Assembly: GCA_024693045.1 (NCBI GenBank)
Contig: JAILLQ010000048.1
Coordinates: forward strand, 1-32,200
Direction of reading: 5' to 3'
DNA from: Treponema sp.
Lineage (GTDB): Bacteria; Spirochaetota; Spirochaetia; Treponematales; Treponemataceae
DNA: 32,200 nucleotides
This document shows, one piece after another, positions 6,297-15,692 of the stretch (the stretch's first letter is position 1; each line of letters begins with the position of its first letter). The position numbers and the translations under genes were made by a program. The notes below the pieces were generated by a model that saw only the letters and a program-made list of their open reading frames with translations, was not told where the DNA came from and ran no database searches.

Positions 6297-6944
6297 ATGT
6301 CATACAAAGCTGCAATATTCGACATGGATGGGACAATCTTAGATACCCTAAAGGATTTGCAGAACGCAACAAATTTTGCGCTCAAAGAAAATAATTTTCC
6401 GGAAAGAACTTACGAAGAAGTACGCCGATTCGTAGGAAACGGAATTGTAAAACTCATCGAGCGCGCCCTTCCCCAGGGGACTAATCAGGAAACAGTTCAA
6501 AAAACCATAAACAGTTTTACAGAATACTACAAAATTCATAGTGCCGATAATACAGGTCCCTACAAAGGAATTCCAGAAGCAATTAAAAATCTTCGTAGAG
6601 CCGGAATTAAAACCGCTGTGGTTTCTAACAAACCCGACTATGGCGTTCAGGATTTAGTAAAAGATTTCTTCCCGGGACTTTTTGATATAGCACTTGGCGT
6701 AAAAACTGGCATTGCAACAAAACCAGCTCCGGACATGGTAAACACGGCTCTCAATTCCATGGGGATTTCTAAAAATGAAGCCGTTTATATTGGTGACAGC
6801 GATGTTGATTTTATGACTGCAAAAAATTCCGGCTTGGACTTTATTGCCTGTAGCTGGGGATTTAAAGGTCGAGACTTTCTTGAGAAACTTGGTGCTGGAA
6901 CAATTATTGATAATGCGGAAGAATTAACAGGAAAAATAATTTAG
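6297..6944 (+). CDS. HAD-family phosphatase, phosphoglycolate phosphatase-like
   Basis: 215 residues. HAD motif I is FDMDGTILDT (nucleophile Asp9, acid Asp11), motif II is VVSNKP, motif III is the Lys of TKPAPDMV, and motif IV is YIGDSDVDFMTAKNSG. A helical cap lies between motifs I and II, as in the Gph/PGPase subfamily. It would hydrolyse a small phosphate ester such as 2-phosphoglycolate, but the natural substrate cannot be told from sequence. A GAGG Shine-Dalgarno lies between the previous stop and the ATG; it is the second gene of the operon. Confidence 0.88.
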   Translation: MSYKAAIFDMDGTILDTLKDLQNATNFALKENNFPERTYEEVRRFVGNGIVKLIERALPQGTNQETVQKTINSFTEYYKIHSADNTGPYKGIPEAIKNLRRAGIKTAVVSNKPDYGVQDLVKDFFPGLFDIALGVKTGIATKPAPDMVNTALNSMGISKNEAVYIGDSDVDFMTAKNSGLDFIACSWGFKGRDFLEKLGAGTIIDNAEELTGKII

Positions 6945-6971
6945 TAATTATTACCACAAGGAGTTATATAA

Positions 6972-8372
6972 ATGCGAAAAAATAAAAAATCACTTTCGAT
7001 TGGAAATAACTTAATTGAAAACTACAAAAACTTTCTGAACAACGGCAAAACAGAAAGAGAATGTGTTACTCAAATCGTAAAAGCAGCAGAAGCTAAGGGT
7101 TATAAAAATCTGGCAGAATGCAAAAGCGTTAAAAGCGGCGACAAAGTTTATGTTACAAAAATGAACAAAGCCGTAGCCCTTTTCCAGATTGGAAGTGCAA
7201 ACATAGAAGACGGAATGAACATTCTAGGCGCCCACATTGATTCGCCTCGTTTGGATGCAAAACAGAATCCTATTTACGAAAAAGATTTTATTACTTACTT
7301 GAATACTCATTACTACGGTGGAATAAAAAAATATCAGTGGGTAACAATTCCACTGGCAATCCACGGAATAGTATGCAAAACAGACGGAACAAGTATCTCT
7401 GTAAATATTGGTGAAGATGAAATAGACCCAGTTTTCTGTATTTCAGATATTTTGCCTCACCTTGCACAGGAACAGATGAAAAAAAGTGGTTCTGAAATAA
7501 TTAAAGGCGAAGACTTGGATGTTATCCTCGGTTCTATAAATCCTACCAAAAAGGATGAAAAGGCTGACGACGAAAAGAAAAAAGATAAAAAGAAGAAGAA
7601 AGAAGAAAAAATAACCAGCAAAAAAATCATTCTTGAACTTCTCCGCAAAAAATACGATATCGAAGAAAAAGATTTTGAATCCGCTGAACTTGAAATTGTA
7701 CCATCCGGAAAAGCTCGTGATTGTGGCTTAGATCGTTCTTTAGTTCTTGGCTACGGCCAGGATGACCGCTCTTGTGCATACACTTCTTTTGCCGCCCTTA
7801 TGGATTCAGACGCAAGTGTAAAAACTAGCTGCTGTCTTTGCGTTGATAAAGAAGAAATAGGTAGTGTTGGCGCAACAGGAATGGGAAGCCACATGTTCGA
7901 AAATGCAGTAGCTGAACTTATTGCCAGAATGCCAGGAGGATACAGTGACCTAGCTTTGCGCCGCTGCCTTGCAAACAGCAATATGCTTTCAAGCGATGTT
8001 AATGCCGCTTACGACCCTATCAACGCAGGCCTTTACGACAAAGACAATGCATCTTTCCTTGGTGGCGGACTTGTTTTCAATAAATACACAGGAAGCCGAG
8101 GAAAGAGCGGTGCAAATGATGCAAACCCAGAATTTATTGCAAAACTCCGTGCCTGCATGATAAACGCAAATGTAAATTACCAGATGGCAGAACTTGGAAA
8201 AGTAGATCAGGGTGGTGGCGGAACTATTGCATACCTTGCTTCAAAATACGGCATGAATGTAATCGATGCCGGTATTTCTGTACTCAGTATGCACGCTCCT
8301 TGGGAACTTACAGCTCGCGAAGACCTTATGCAGGCTTACAACGGCTATAAGGCATTCTTAAAACTAAAATAA
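6972..8372 (+). CDS. M18 family aminopeptidase
   Basis: 466 residues. Zinc-binding motifs are GAHIDSPRLD (His88, Asp90), CVDKEEIGSVGATG with the catalytic Glu, and the final SMHAPWEL histidine. This matches M18 aspartyl-type aminopeptidases, which form cytoplasmic dodecamers and trim acidic N-terminal residues. There is a strong AAGGAG Shine-Dalgarno. Odd feature: a very lysine/glutamate-rich stretch (about 195-217, ADDEKKKDKKKKKEEK) inside the dimerisation/lid domain, from a purine run at 7555-7615. The last 9 bases overlap the end of the convergent gene at 8364. Confidence 0.93.
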   Translation: MRKNKKSLSIGNNLIENYKNFLNNGKTERECVTQIVKAAEAKGYKNLAECKSVKSGDKVYVTKMNKAVALFQIGSANIEDGMNILGAHIDSPRLDAKQNPIYEKDFITYLNTHYYGGIKKYQWVTIPLAIHGIVCKTDGTSISVNIGEDEIDPVFCISDILPHLAQEQMKKSGSEIIKGEDLDVILGSINPTKKDEKADDEKKKDKKKKKEEKITSKKIILELLRKKYDIEEKDFESAELEIVPSGKARDCGLDRSLVLGYGQDDRSCAYTSFAALMDSDASVKTSCCLCVDKEEIGSVGATGMGSHMFENAVAELIARMPGGYSDLALRRCLANSNMLSSDVNAAYDPINAGLYDKDNASFLGGGLVFNKYTGSRGKSGANDANPEFIAKLRACMINANVNYQMAELGKVDQGGGGTIAYLASKYGMNVIDAGISVLSMHAPWELTAREDLMQAYNGYKAFLKLK

Positions 8373-11270
8373 ATTAAAGTTTTCTAAACCAATACTGAAC
8401 GAGAAGTCAGACGTATCTTCGCTGGCTTCCGGACAGAATCGGTAGTGATAACCAAAAGAAGTTTTTAACATAAAATCAGGGCGGGCTAAACCGCCTTGGT
8501 TCAAAGTAAAATATATTGTTCCAATAAAAGAAAGTTTATCGTAGTAATCAATCAAACCATCTTTAAAATCATCGATATAATCATCCATTCTTGTAATTGG
8601 CCAAGAATCCATCGTGTTCTGTGCTTTAAACTTAGCTACATACTGAGTAGACAGCATAAAACGGTTCAAATATAAAAATGGAAAAATCCCTGGGGCTTCC
8701 TGAATTTCCCATGAAAAAAGAATCGCCTGTCCTGCCAAATAACCAAAATAACAGTCAGCAGGAAAAAGATAAGCCTGCAATTCCAATGGAACATATCCTG
8801 GAATCTTTACGCCCAGATTTGGTGAAATATTTTCAAAATGGTAGTATTCATTATCCCAATCATCTTCTGGAAGACAATACACACAGTCTAAATCAAGACC
8901 TAGTCTGAATCCAGCATAATTAAAATAACCTTTTCCAGCCTTATGATAATTACTTATAGCTACAGATGTATTATTCTTTGCAAAAATTCTTCTTATCGAT
9001 AAATCTTCATTTTTCTTTTCTTCGCTTAAAATTCCAACATAATCGAACAAATTATTTACATCATCCGAATAATATTCCGTCTTGCTTTGTCGCCCTTCAA
9101 AAAATTCCGCCACATTCGAAACACTTACAAATAATGTTCGTATCATAGGAAGTTTCACAGAGAAAGAAATTGTGTCGTAATTCTGCTTAAAACCATTTTC
9201 ATCAAATTCGAAATGAAAGGCCGCACTGTAATTAAAAAGATTTGAATCAGTTTTTCCTGTATGAATTCCTGCTGAAAGACCAAAGGAATTAGTAAAAATT
9301 CCATAACCGGCCGAAAGATAATAAACCGGATATGTCCACGGTAGTGACGACAAATAAGTAATACCTATAGGAAGTGCCAACATAGCCTGTTTATCACTAT
9401 CTGTTACGAGAGTATCTGCCCCCGAATCAATCGCATGAGAACTTGAAAAACTAAAAGGTACGAATGTCCCGTGAGGCCCCTTAAATGTGTAAGAAACTGG
9501 ATTGAATTTTTTGCTTCCTTCTATTTCTTCAGGATTTGCTTTTACTATACCCTCTTTATCTTCCAATGAATCGCAAACTTCTTCATTCGCTTCGTATTCA
9601 TCAAAATTGAATTCTGCTTTTGGAAGAGAACGCAAAGCCCTTCCATTATAATAACTTGCAATATATTCAATATTTTCGCCACTACATACAGGACTTAAAA
9701 TTCCTCCAGAAATTTCATCGGAAGAAAGATTAAATTTCCAGATGTTTTCTTCTTGTTCTAGAATTCCTAGGCGAGGTAAAGTACCAGGGAAAGTGTAACT
9801 AAAATAAATTTTTCCGTCAGAATAACTCAAGCGCTGAATTTCTACTTTTCCTTCAGGAAGAGCAAAACGGCTTGTCTGTTTGCTTTCTAAACTGTATTTA
9901 CAAATTGAAAAATTTAAGCCCTTTTTGTAGACATAATACAAATTTCCCTGTCCATCGCCTTCAAGATACAACTGCTGGGAACCGTAATTCAATGGCTGTT
10001 CACTTACTAGTTTTGCTTTTGCAATAGAATTATTTTTTTTGCGAAGTAAACGGTAAATTTTTAATGTTGAATATTCAGAATCCGTCTTTACAGCTGCAAG
10101 ATAGTATTTTCCATCTTTTTCAAGAATAGCTGCATCGCGAAGCCCAGCTTCTGGAATGTAAAATGACCTACGCTTTTTTAAGTCGTATACATAAACCCGG
10201 TTTTTATCTGCAGGATAAGAGGCATCAGAATAAGAAACGGCAAGATATTTTCCATCTTTACTGAAATTCACTTTTGTTAAATTTGACTGAGTTAGTAAAA
10301 GTTTTGCTCTTTTTTTGTCATTTCTCTTCAAGTAAACGGCTGTTTTATTCAAATCAAAATATGCTGTTCCAATATCAGAAGAAGTTAATGACTCATAGCG
10401 AGAAATCTCTCTTCTTTTTGGCTTTATAATAACTACCCCTTCCGGTATTTCTATCGAATCATAAAAATCTTTCCAGGCTTTTTTTATTGAAAATCCATAT
10501 ACAGCATTGAAGGCAGAAGAATAAAGAATATTTTTGCCATTTACACAACGATACCAAAAATCAGAATATTTTTCCTGACCGTACAATTCTTCCAGCCATT
10601 TGCAGAAAGCTCCTCCAAAAATGTAAGAAACATTTCCGTTTGGATAAATATCCATTGCACCCTGTGCATCTTCTAAGTCAGGAAAAGTTCCTTCGATTTT
10701 TGCCTGTTTTAAAATCTGCTTGGAATACTCACTGTTCATTCGACCTTCACCGTTTTCGCTTTCTAAGGAAACTGTTGCTCCTTCTGCAAAAAAGGTTGTA
10801 ATCGAAAGCATAGCAGGACTGTAAATATCACCCAGTACTTTATTTAATTTATATAACTTTTCGCTTCTAAGATTGTAAGTAATCGCGTGAATAAGTTCAT
10901 GTTTAAAAGTATTAATAAAAGTTTCTGAAAAAACTGTCATTCTGTCATAAGGCAGAGAATCATATAAAACTATGTGATTGAAAGGAAATGACGAAAAATA
11001 ACCATTCAAGTCATCGCTAGCCGGAGTAATTACAACTGGCAAACGAAATTCCTGTTTAAGTTCAAATTGTTCTGCAATCTGACCATATAATTTTTCACCA
11101 TTTTCTAAAAGAATCTTTGCACTATCTGCAGAAGCCGGAGCATAAATAATGTCAAAATGTTCGGTTTTGACAATACGCAAATTTTTCTGCCCGGACATAG
11201 GGCCTTCGTAAGCAAAGGCAGAAAATCCTAATAGTAAGAAACAAATAATTAATAAAGCAATTTTTTTCAT
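8364..11270 (-). CDS. Exported zinc peptidase (MA-like) with propeller-like middle and beta-barrel-like end
   Basis: 968 residues from the ATG at 11270. Residues 1-20 are a signal peptide ending FSAFA. A gluzincin site follows: HELIH at 124-128 with a third ligand in FFAEGA (Glu163). The middle (about 300-620) is made of repeating short strands with YLAVSYSD-type turns, like the beta-propeller repeats of TolB-like proteins. The last 330 residues alternate polar and aromatic residues and end in a terminal Phe (FNLF), typical of an outer-membrane beta-barrel. This suggests a surface or periplasmic metalloprotease anchored in the outer membrane. Last gene of a reverse envelope operon, 7 bases after slyX. 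Confidence 0.82.
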   Translation of the reverse strand: MKKIALLIICFLLLGFSAFAYEGPMSGQKNLRIVKTEHFDIIYAPASADSAKILLENGEKLYGQIAEQFELKQEFRLPVVITPASDDLNGYFSSFPFNHIVLYDSLPYDRMTVFSETFINTFKHELIHAITYNLRSEKLYKLNKVLGDIYSPAMLSITTFFAEGATVSLESENGEGRMNSEYSKQILKQAKIEGTFPDLEDAQGAMDIYPNGNVSYIFGGAFCKWLEELYGQEKYSDFWYRCVNGKNILYSSAFNAVYGFSIKKAWKDFYDSIEIPEGVVIIKPKRREISRYESLTSSDIGTAYFDLNKTAVYLKRNDKKRAKLLLTQSNLTKVNFSKDGKYLAVSYSDASYPADKNRVYVYDLKKRRSFYIPEAGLRDAAILEKDGKYYLAAVKTDSEYSTLKIYRLLRKKNNSIAKAKLVSEQPLNYGSQQLYLEGDGQGNLYYVYKKGLNFSICKYSLESKQTSRFALPEGKVEIQRLSYSDGKIYFSYTFPGTLPRLGILEQEENIWKFNLSSDEISGGILSPVCSGENIEYIASYYNGRALRSLPKAEFNFDEYEANEEVCDSLEDKEGIVKANPEEIEGSKKFNPVSYTFKGPHGTFVPFSFSSSHAIDSGADTLVTDSDKQAMLALPIGITYLSSLPWTYPVYYLSAGYGIFTNSFGLSAGIHTGKTDSNLFNYSAAFHFEFDENGFKQNYDTISFSVKLPMIRTLFVSVSNVAEFFEGRQSKTEYYSDDVNNLFDYVGILSEEKKNEDLSIRRIFAKNNTSVAISNYHKAGKGYFNYAGFRLGLDLDCVYCLPEDDWDNEYYHFENISPNLGVKIPGYVPLELQAYLFPADCYFGYLAGQAILFSWEIQEAPGIFPFLYLNRFMLSTQYVAKFKAQNTMDSWPITRMDDYIDDFKDGLIDYYDKLSFIGTIYFTLNQGGLARPDFMLKTSFGYHYRFCPEASEDTSDFSFSIGLENFNLF

Positions 11271-11277
11271 TTTCAAA

Positions 11278-11490
11278 TTAATAATGAGGAGGCTTTCGAT
11301 TTGGAATATCACCTTCCATAGCATCCGACATTTCATGTATTTTATCAGACATTAATTTTACTTCTTTTTTTAATTTTTCAATAGTCCTTGCCTGATCAAC
11401 AGCAACCTCCTGAATCTGACTTACAAAATCTTCCATGTAAGCAAGTTTCATTTCAATTGCGGTTAATCGCTCTTCACTTTCTTTTTCCAT
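11278..11490 (-). CDS. slyX: SlyX-like coiled-coil protein
   Basis: 70 residues with heptad spacing (ERLTAIEMKLAYMEDFVSQIQEVAV...IEKLKKEVKLM) and the short C-terminal ending RKPPHY, both hallmarks of SlyX. The function of SlyX is not settled. It starts 2 bases after the stop of the lipoprotein gene and ends 7 bases before the peptidase gene, so it is co-transcribed with envelope proteins. Confidence 0.85.
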   Translation of the reverse strand: MEKESEERLTAIEMKLAYMEDFVSQIQEVAVDQARTIEKLKKEVKLMSDKIHEMSDAMEGDIPNRKPPHY

Positions 11491-11492
11491 AA

Positions 11493-12134
11493 TTAAATCT
11501 TCAATACAAGTTCTTTTTTCAAATTGATTATATCAAGCAGAGGAATTGCATAAGTTTTGCTTTTTCCCCGCACATTTGTTAGCACAAAATTTATTTCCGA
11601 TTTCGAAATCTCGTCTGCTACAACCTGACCATAAACAGATGCAACCAAATCCAAGTATTCTGAATCAGTCATTTTTTCACCCGTAAAAGCAGGTGCCATA
11701 AACATGTCTATGTAAGACTGACCTACTTCCGGCATATTTTCATACAGTTTAGCAAGTTTTTCACTAGTAAAAGTCAAAGCCAGAGAATTGCCATTTTCAG
11801 AAACAGTTACAATTTCTGCCTGGCTTAAAAAATCAGAATTATCTGCTGCAGGTTCGGCTTTAATTTCAAGGCTATCCTTTATTTTAGATTCAACGCTCAC
11901 ATTCTTAAGAGCAGATGCAGAAAAAACTTCTTCAATCTGAGCAGTATCGAATAAAACTTCTCCTCCATCCGAAAAAGCCGCTACTGTTTCTTTTAATGCT
12001 GTTCCCAAAAGTGTGGAATAATTTATTGAATAGGAATTTTTACCAGCGGTAATTTTTACATCACTTTTACAAGAAATAAGCCCACAAATCATAAAGGCGG
12101 TTAAAGTAAGAAGAACAATTTTTTTAAGAAACAT
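11493..12134 (-). CDS. Lipoprotein of unknown function
   Basis: 213 residues. A signal peptide with lipobox LISC gives a mature N-terminal Cys at residue 22. The mature part alternates strands and helices (NFVLTNVRGKSKTYAIPLLDI near the end). No family is recognised. It lies 15 bases after the NlpC/P60 gene and 2 bases before slyX, so it belongs to the envelope operon. Confidence 0.8.
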   Translation of the reverse strand: MFLKKIVLLTLTAFMICGLISCKSDVKITAGKNSYSINYSTLLGTALKETVAAFSDGGEVLFDTAQIEEVFSASALKNVSVESKIKDSLEIKAEPAADNSDFLSQAEIVTVSENGNSLALTFTSEKLAKLYENMPEVGQSYIDMFMAPAFTGEKMTDSEYLDLVASVYGQVVADEISKSEINFVLTNVRGKSKTYAIPLLDIINLKKELVLKI

Positions 12135-12149
12135 CAGTTTCCCTCCATT

Positions 12150-13316
12150 CTATTTTTTTGAAACTGAGGACAAGGGAAAGAAAATTCTTACCCCTGTACA
12201 AAATTCCAAACCAGCAGAAGCCGACTTTAAGAAAGAAAGAGCAGCATTCGATTCATTATTATACACAGAATAACAAATATCTTGAACAAGCTGTACTTTA
12301 AAATCACCTTGAGTGAAAGAAGGTAACGAAAAAGTTACACCAATTATTCCAGGAAATACAGATGCTTTTATAGAATCATCACCTTCAGGAGTTTGACAAT
12401 TCCCAAATGAAAACATCGGTCCTGCATAAGCCCTAAAATAATCTCCCACATAAAGAGAAGCGATTACCGGCATCTGAAAAGCCTTTACACCATCATTCCA
12501 TCTAAGTAAAAGTCCTAATCCAGGAGAAAGCATTTTTCCACGATAAATAACATCACCTTCTGTAGAAAGGCCTCGGAAATTTGGCATAAACTTTTTTTCT
12601 GTAAATAGAGACCAATCGGCAGTTGCATAAGCGGCAAATGCAAGATGATCTGCAAAAGAACCGTTTCCGCTGCATGTCATATAAGAGCCATTTGTATTTA
12701 TACCACTCTTAGTCTTTCTTGATGAAGAATATGACTTTTTGTCGGCACTGGATTTTTTGCTAGTCTTTGAGGCAGATACCCTTGTAGCAGAGGCACCTGA
12801 AACTTCGTACAAACCTGCTTCCGGCAAGAACTTACCACAGGAAACATACTTACCCTTCCAATAACCTTCTCGCAAAGAAGATACGATTACACCAGTATTA
12901 GGGCCATCACTTAAAGCAGAAATAAACTGTCCGTTTCCAATATACAAACCAACATGAGAAATTGTTCCGTCACCAGTAGTCTTAAAGAAAAGCAAATCAC
13001 CCGGCTCTTTTTTATCATTAGGAACAATTTTTACCTTGCTGTACATAGCCTTTACTGTTCTAGGAAGCTGATACTCTATTGAGTCATGAGCAACCGTATA
13101 AATTAAACCGGAACAGTCAAAAGCATCTGGACCAACAGCTCCTCGAACATAAGGAGTTCCAACATATTTTTTGCATTCTGCAATTAATCGTTCTCGATAA
13201 ACCCTGGATTCAGCTTCTGTAATCTCTCTGGCAAAACACCTGACTGGAATAAAAGCCACAAATAAAACCGCCACCAGCCATGCAAATTCTTTTTTATAAG
13301 TTTTAAACAAATTCAT
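12150..13316 (-). CDS. Exported NlpC/P60 cell-wall endopeptidase with C-terminal beta domain
   Basis: 388 residues. The signal anchor is at about 10-27. The NlpC/P60 domain spans about 40-165 with catalytic Cys68 (FDCSGL), His121 (SHVGLYIG) and an expected third polar residue after it (NGQFIS). It would cleave peptidoglycan stem peptides. A Ser/Lys-rich linker (about 175-210) leads to a 180-residue all-beta region with no recognised family that could be a surface-binding or barrel-like domain. First gene of the envelope operon; it is preceded by the composite terminator of the ABC gene. Confidence 0.88.
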   Translation of the reverse strand: MNLFKTYKKEFAWLVAVLFVAFIPVRCFAREITEAESRVYRERLIAECKKYVGTPYVRGAVGPDAFDCSGLIYTVAHDSIEYQLPRTVKAMYSKVKIVPNDKKEPGDLLFFKTTGDGTISHVGLYIGNGQFISALSDGPNTGVIVSSLREGYWKGKYVSCGKFLPEAGLYEVSGASATRVSASKTSKKSSADKKSYSSSRKTKSGINTNGSYMTCSGNGSFADHLAFAAYATADWSLFTEKKFMPNFRGLSTEGDVIYRGKMLSPGLGLLLRWNDGVKAFQMPVIASLYVGDYFRAYAGPMFSFGNCQTPEGDDSIKASVFPGIIGVTFSLPSFTQGDFKVQLVQDICYSVYNNESNAALSFLKSASAGLEFCTGVRIFFPLSSVSKK

Positions 13317-13351
13317 ACTTCCATTATCGGAATATATTTACTTAATGTTAT

Positions 13352-13456
13352 AAAAAAATGCCCTTTGTGGGACGCAGGCAGAAAGCAAGGGGGTCCCCTC
13401 CTATAGGGAGTTTCCTTGATTTCTGCCGTCGCTGGGACCCGCAGGGGGCATTTTTT
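13352..13456 (-). terminator. Long composite terminator
   Basis: An outer stem AAAAAATGCCC/GGGCATTTTTT encloses a second stem GGCAGAAAxCAAGG/CCTTGxTTTCTGCC and a third, CTCCTATAGGGAG. Read on the minus strand it ends in a T run and terminates the ABC gene at 13459. The nested middle is GC-rich and unlike its neighbours, and looks like a palindromic repeat placed inside an ordinary terminator. Confidence 0.8.
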
Positions 13457-13458
13457 GT

Positions 13459-15072
13459 CTACATTCTCACTATCTTGTACATCGGCTCTGAGTCGGGATG
13501 CAGTTCCAGCACATGTTTTTCACACTTCAGCACTTCGCTAGGTTCATGCGTTACATGCAAAAAAGTTGTTGTTCCACTTTCAGCAATAATATCCAGCAAA
13601 TCCAGAATCTTCTGCCTCATCTGCTCATCCAGACCATGACAAGGTTCATCCAAAATCATCACAGGAGGGCATTTTACAGCCCCTCGCAGAATCAAAACCG
13701 CCCTCTGCTCGCCGTAACTAAGGTTTCCGAACATTTCATCACCACGCCCCTTAAATCCAGCTAGTTCCAGCCACTTATCAGCTGCATCGGCTTCTACTTC
13801 ACTAGCCCTTTCGTACAAACCTATGGAATCATGAAATCCACTCATAATTACATCCCGAAGTTTTGTTCCGCCCAACATTCTATATTCCACATGCAATCTG
13901 TAAGAAACAATTCCAAGCCTGTGCTTAATGTCCCAAATAGTTTCTCCAGAACCACGACGAGCACCGAAAATTTTTATGTCATTGCTAAAAACCTGCATAT
14001 TGTCGCCAGTGATAAGTTCCAGCAAAGTAGTTTTTCCACTTCCGTTAGGTCCCCGGATAAGCCAGTGTTCTCCGCGATTCAGGCGCCAATTCAAATTGCG
14101 TAAAACCTTATGATCACCCCAGCCTACGTTTACATCATGCATATCGATTAAAACATCACTTTCCGGCTGATATTTTTCCACACCCATTACAATATTTACT
14201 TCTTCACTAAGGCGGCGAACAGTTGCTGAAAATTCAGCATAATTTGCCTTTCTTTCTTTCTCCGCCTTTTTGTTCTTTTCTTCAACTATTTCTTCGTAAT
14301 CAGTTTTGCTTCCACAAAAAGAAACCTTTCCGCCAGTGAACTCAATTACATTAGTTATCGCCGCCGGAATCTCTACATAGCGTTCCATGCTCAATATAAT
14401 TCGAGGAAAAGTTGAATCAGCAGAATTTTCATTTAACTGCTTAGATGCAATAGTATCAAAGAAATCCAGTAGAATACTTCTGCTTTCTGCATCAAGACCA
14501 GCAAATGGATCGCTCAAAATCAACAACTTTTTCTTAGAAATCAAGGCTCTTGCAAGCAAAGTTCTTCGAATTTCACCTGTTGACATATACTTAATTCCCC
14601 GGTCAAGAATCTTCTGTACGCCGCATAGTTTAATTTCCGGGTAAGCATCAAGCTGCTTTACAATATCTGGTAAAGGTTCACCTTTTTTTATTTTGCCAAC
14701 CAGTCCTTCTGCTATAAAAATTCGACCTGTACGGCCAATATCTACCCCACCTTCGACAAATTCACTTTCATCATTTTCCCTTTCTTCCTGAATCAATTTT
14801 GCAGCTCTTTCAAGAGAAACAGTTTCAACTGACGACCCGAAAATATTAGAATATAAAGAAAGGTCCCCTGTGCTAGCAGCATTATTTGGAACAAAATTTA
14901 ACCCAAAGCTGCCATCCAGAGCTTTTAAAAAGTCAGCTTTACCACCACCGTTTGGGCCGATTGTTAGCCAGGCTTCTCCCGCTTTCATTTCCCAATTCAC
15001 GTTATCCATTAAAATTCCGCGTGAGTTCTCAATTCTACAATTATTGATTTTAACTAGACTTGTTCCTTCCAT
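13459..15072 (-). CDS. Twin-cassette ABC ATPase, ModF/PhrA-like
   Basis: 537 residues with two ATP-binding cassettes and no membrane part. Cassette 1 (about 5-255) is degenerate: Walker A GPNGGGKAD has lost the usual Ser/Thr after Lys, and the Walker B region reads LILSDPFAGLD where LILDEP is expected. Cassette 2 (about 300-530) is canonical: GPNGSGKTT, signature LSYGEQ, Walker B MILDEPCHGLD. The order and size fit ModF-like proteins, whose role is unclear. No transporter partner is adjacent. The start ATG is 49 bases from the divergent gene at 15122. Confidence 0.82.
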   Translation of the reverse strand: MEGTSLVKINNCRIENSRGILMDNVNWEMKAGEAWLTIGPNGGGKADFLKALDGSFGLNFVPNNAASTGDLSLYSNIFGSSVETVSLERAAKLIQEERENDESEFVEGGVDIGRTGRIFIAEGLVGKIKKGEPLPDIVKQLDAYPEIKLCGVQKILDRGIKYMSTGEIRRTLLARALISKKKLLILSDPFAGLDAESRSILLDFFDTIASKQLNENSADSTFPRIILSMERYVEIPAAITNVIEFTGGKVSFCGSKTDYEEIVEEKNKKAEKERKANYAEFSATVRRLSEEVNIVMGVEKYQPESDVLIDMHDVNVGWGDHKVLRNLNWRLNRGEHWLIRGPNGSGKTTLLELITGDNMQVFSNDIKIFGARRGSGETIWDIKHRLGIVSYRLHVEYRMLGGTKLRDVIMSGFHDSIGLYERASEVEADAADKWLELAGFKGRGDEMFGNLSYGEQRAVLILRGAVKCPPVMILDEPCHGLDEQMRQKILDLLDIIAESGTTTFLHVTHEPSEVLKCEKHVLELHPDSEPMYKIVRM

Positions 15073-15106
15073 AATGACTTCAGAATATCACAAAGATCAT
15101 TTCGTG

Positions 15107-15121
15107 TGCTATAATTTTTTT
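15107..15121 (+). promoter_or_regulatory. Extended -10 promoter, leaderless start
   Basis: TGCTATAAT has its hexamer at 15110-15115 and the ATG at 15122, six bases later. It is the same arrangement, and the same nine bases, as before the gene at 4802. Confidence 0.6.
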
Positions 15122-15646
15122 ATGAAGATTTATGTTCTGGCACTCTTTCTATTTTTTCTTCCCATTATTGCAATTTTTTCCGACTCAGAACCCATTCACC
15201 ATAATCCCTGGGAACTTATAATCTACCGGCCAGAAAATTCTAAATCTATGAATGAAGTCCGCTGCTATCTTAAAATTGAAGATGAAAACGGCAAAGATGT
15301 AACTTATACAGCTGTAAAAGCAACTTATGAATGGGTTTCTATTCCTGATGTAGTTAATTATTACAAAAAAACTTACTGGCTAGCAGGTGGAGTCGCAATG
15401 CACCTTAATATAAAACCTGGGAAATACAAATTTTCCGTCTACACTCCGCCAGAAAAACAATACCCCTATCCTTCCAAAAACCGTAATCAATGGGAATCAA
15501 ATATTTTTGAATATGACACAAATAATCCCACAAAAGTAATTTTTGTGCGTCCTACTGCAAACGACAACGGCTTTTACACAGGAGGCTGGTATATCGACTA
15601 TAAAGCGCCTCCCTACTACAAGTTTACAAAACCACTTATGCAGTAA
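15122..15646 (+). CDS. Secreted protein of unknown function
   Basis: 174 residues from the ATG at 15122. An upstream in-frame ATG exists, but the stretch before 15122 overlaps the ABC gene on the other strand and the promoter hexamer sits just before this ATG. A clear signal peptide (MKIYVLALFLFFLPIIAIFS) is followed by a mature part rich in Tyr, Pro and Trp (LNIKPGKYKFSVYTPPEK, GGWYIDYKAPPYYKF). The PGKYKF strand resembles a small beta-sandwich turn. No family is recognised. It ends at TAA before the tRNA-Glu terminator. Confidence 0.8.
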   Translation: MKIYVLALFLFFLPIIAIFSDSEPIHHNPWELIIYRPENSKSMNEVRCYLKIEDENGKDVTYTAVKATYEWVSIPDVVNYYKKTYWLAGGVAMHLNIKPGKYKFSVYTPPEKQYPYPSKNRNQWESNIFEYDTNNPTKVIFVRPTANDNGFYTGGWYIDYKAPPYYKFTKPLMQ

Positions 15647-15660
15647 ATCTTTCCAGGCAA

Positions 15661-15690
15661 AAAAAAGAGATTCCAAAATGGAATCTCTTT
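15661..15690 (-). terminator. Terminator of tRNA-Glu
   Basis: A perfect 12-bp stem (15664-15675 with 15679-15690) with a 3-base loop, then a run of T on the minus strand. It begins two bases after the 3' end of the tRNA. Confidence 0.9.
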
Positions 15691-15692
15691 AG

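Noticed and set aside
14870..15121. N-terminal extension of the secreted protein to an ATG at 14870
   Set aside because: The extension is antisense to the ABC gene, and a signal peptide begins exactly at the ATG 15122 behind a -10 box.
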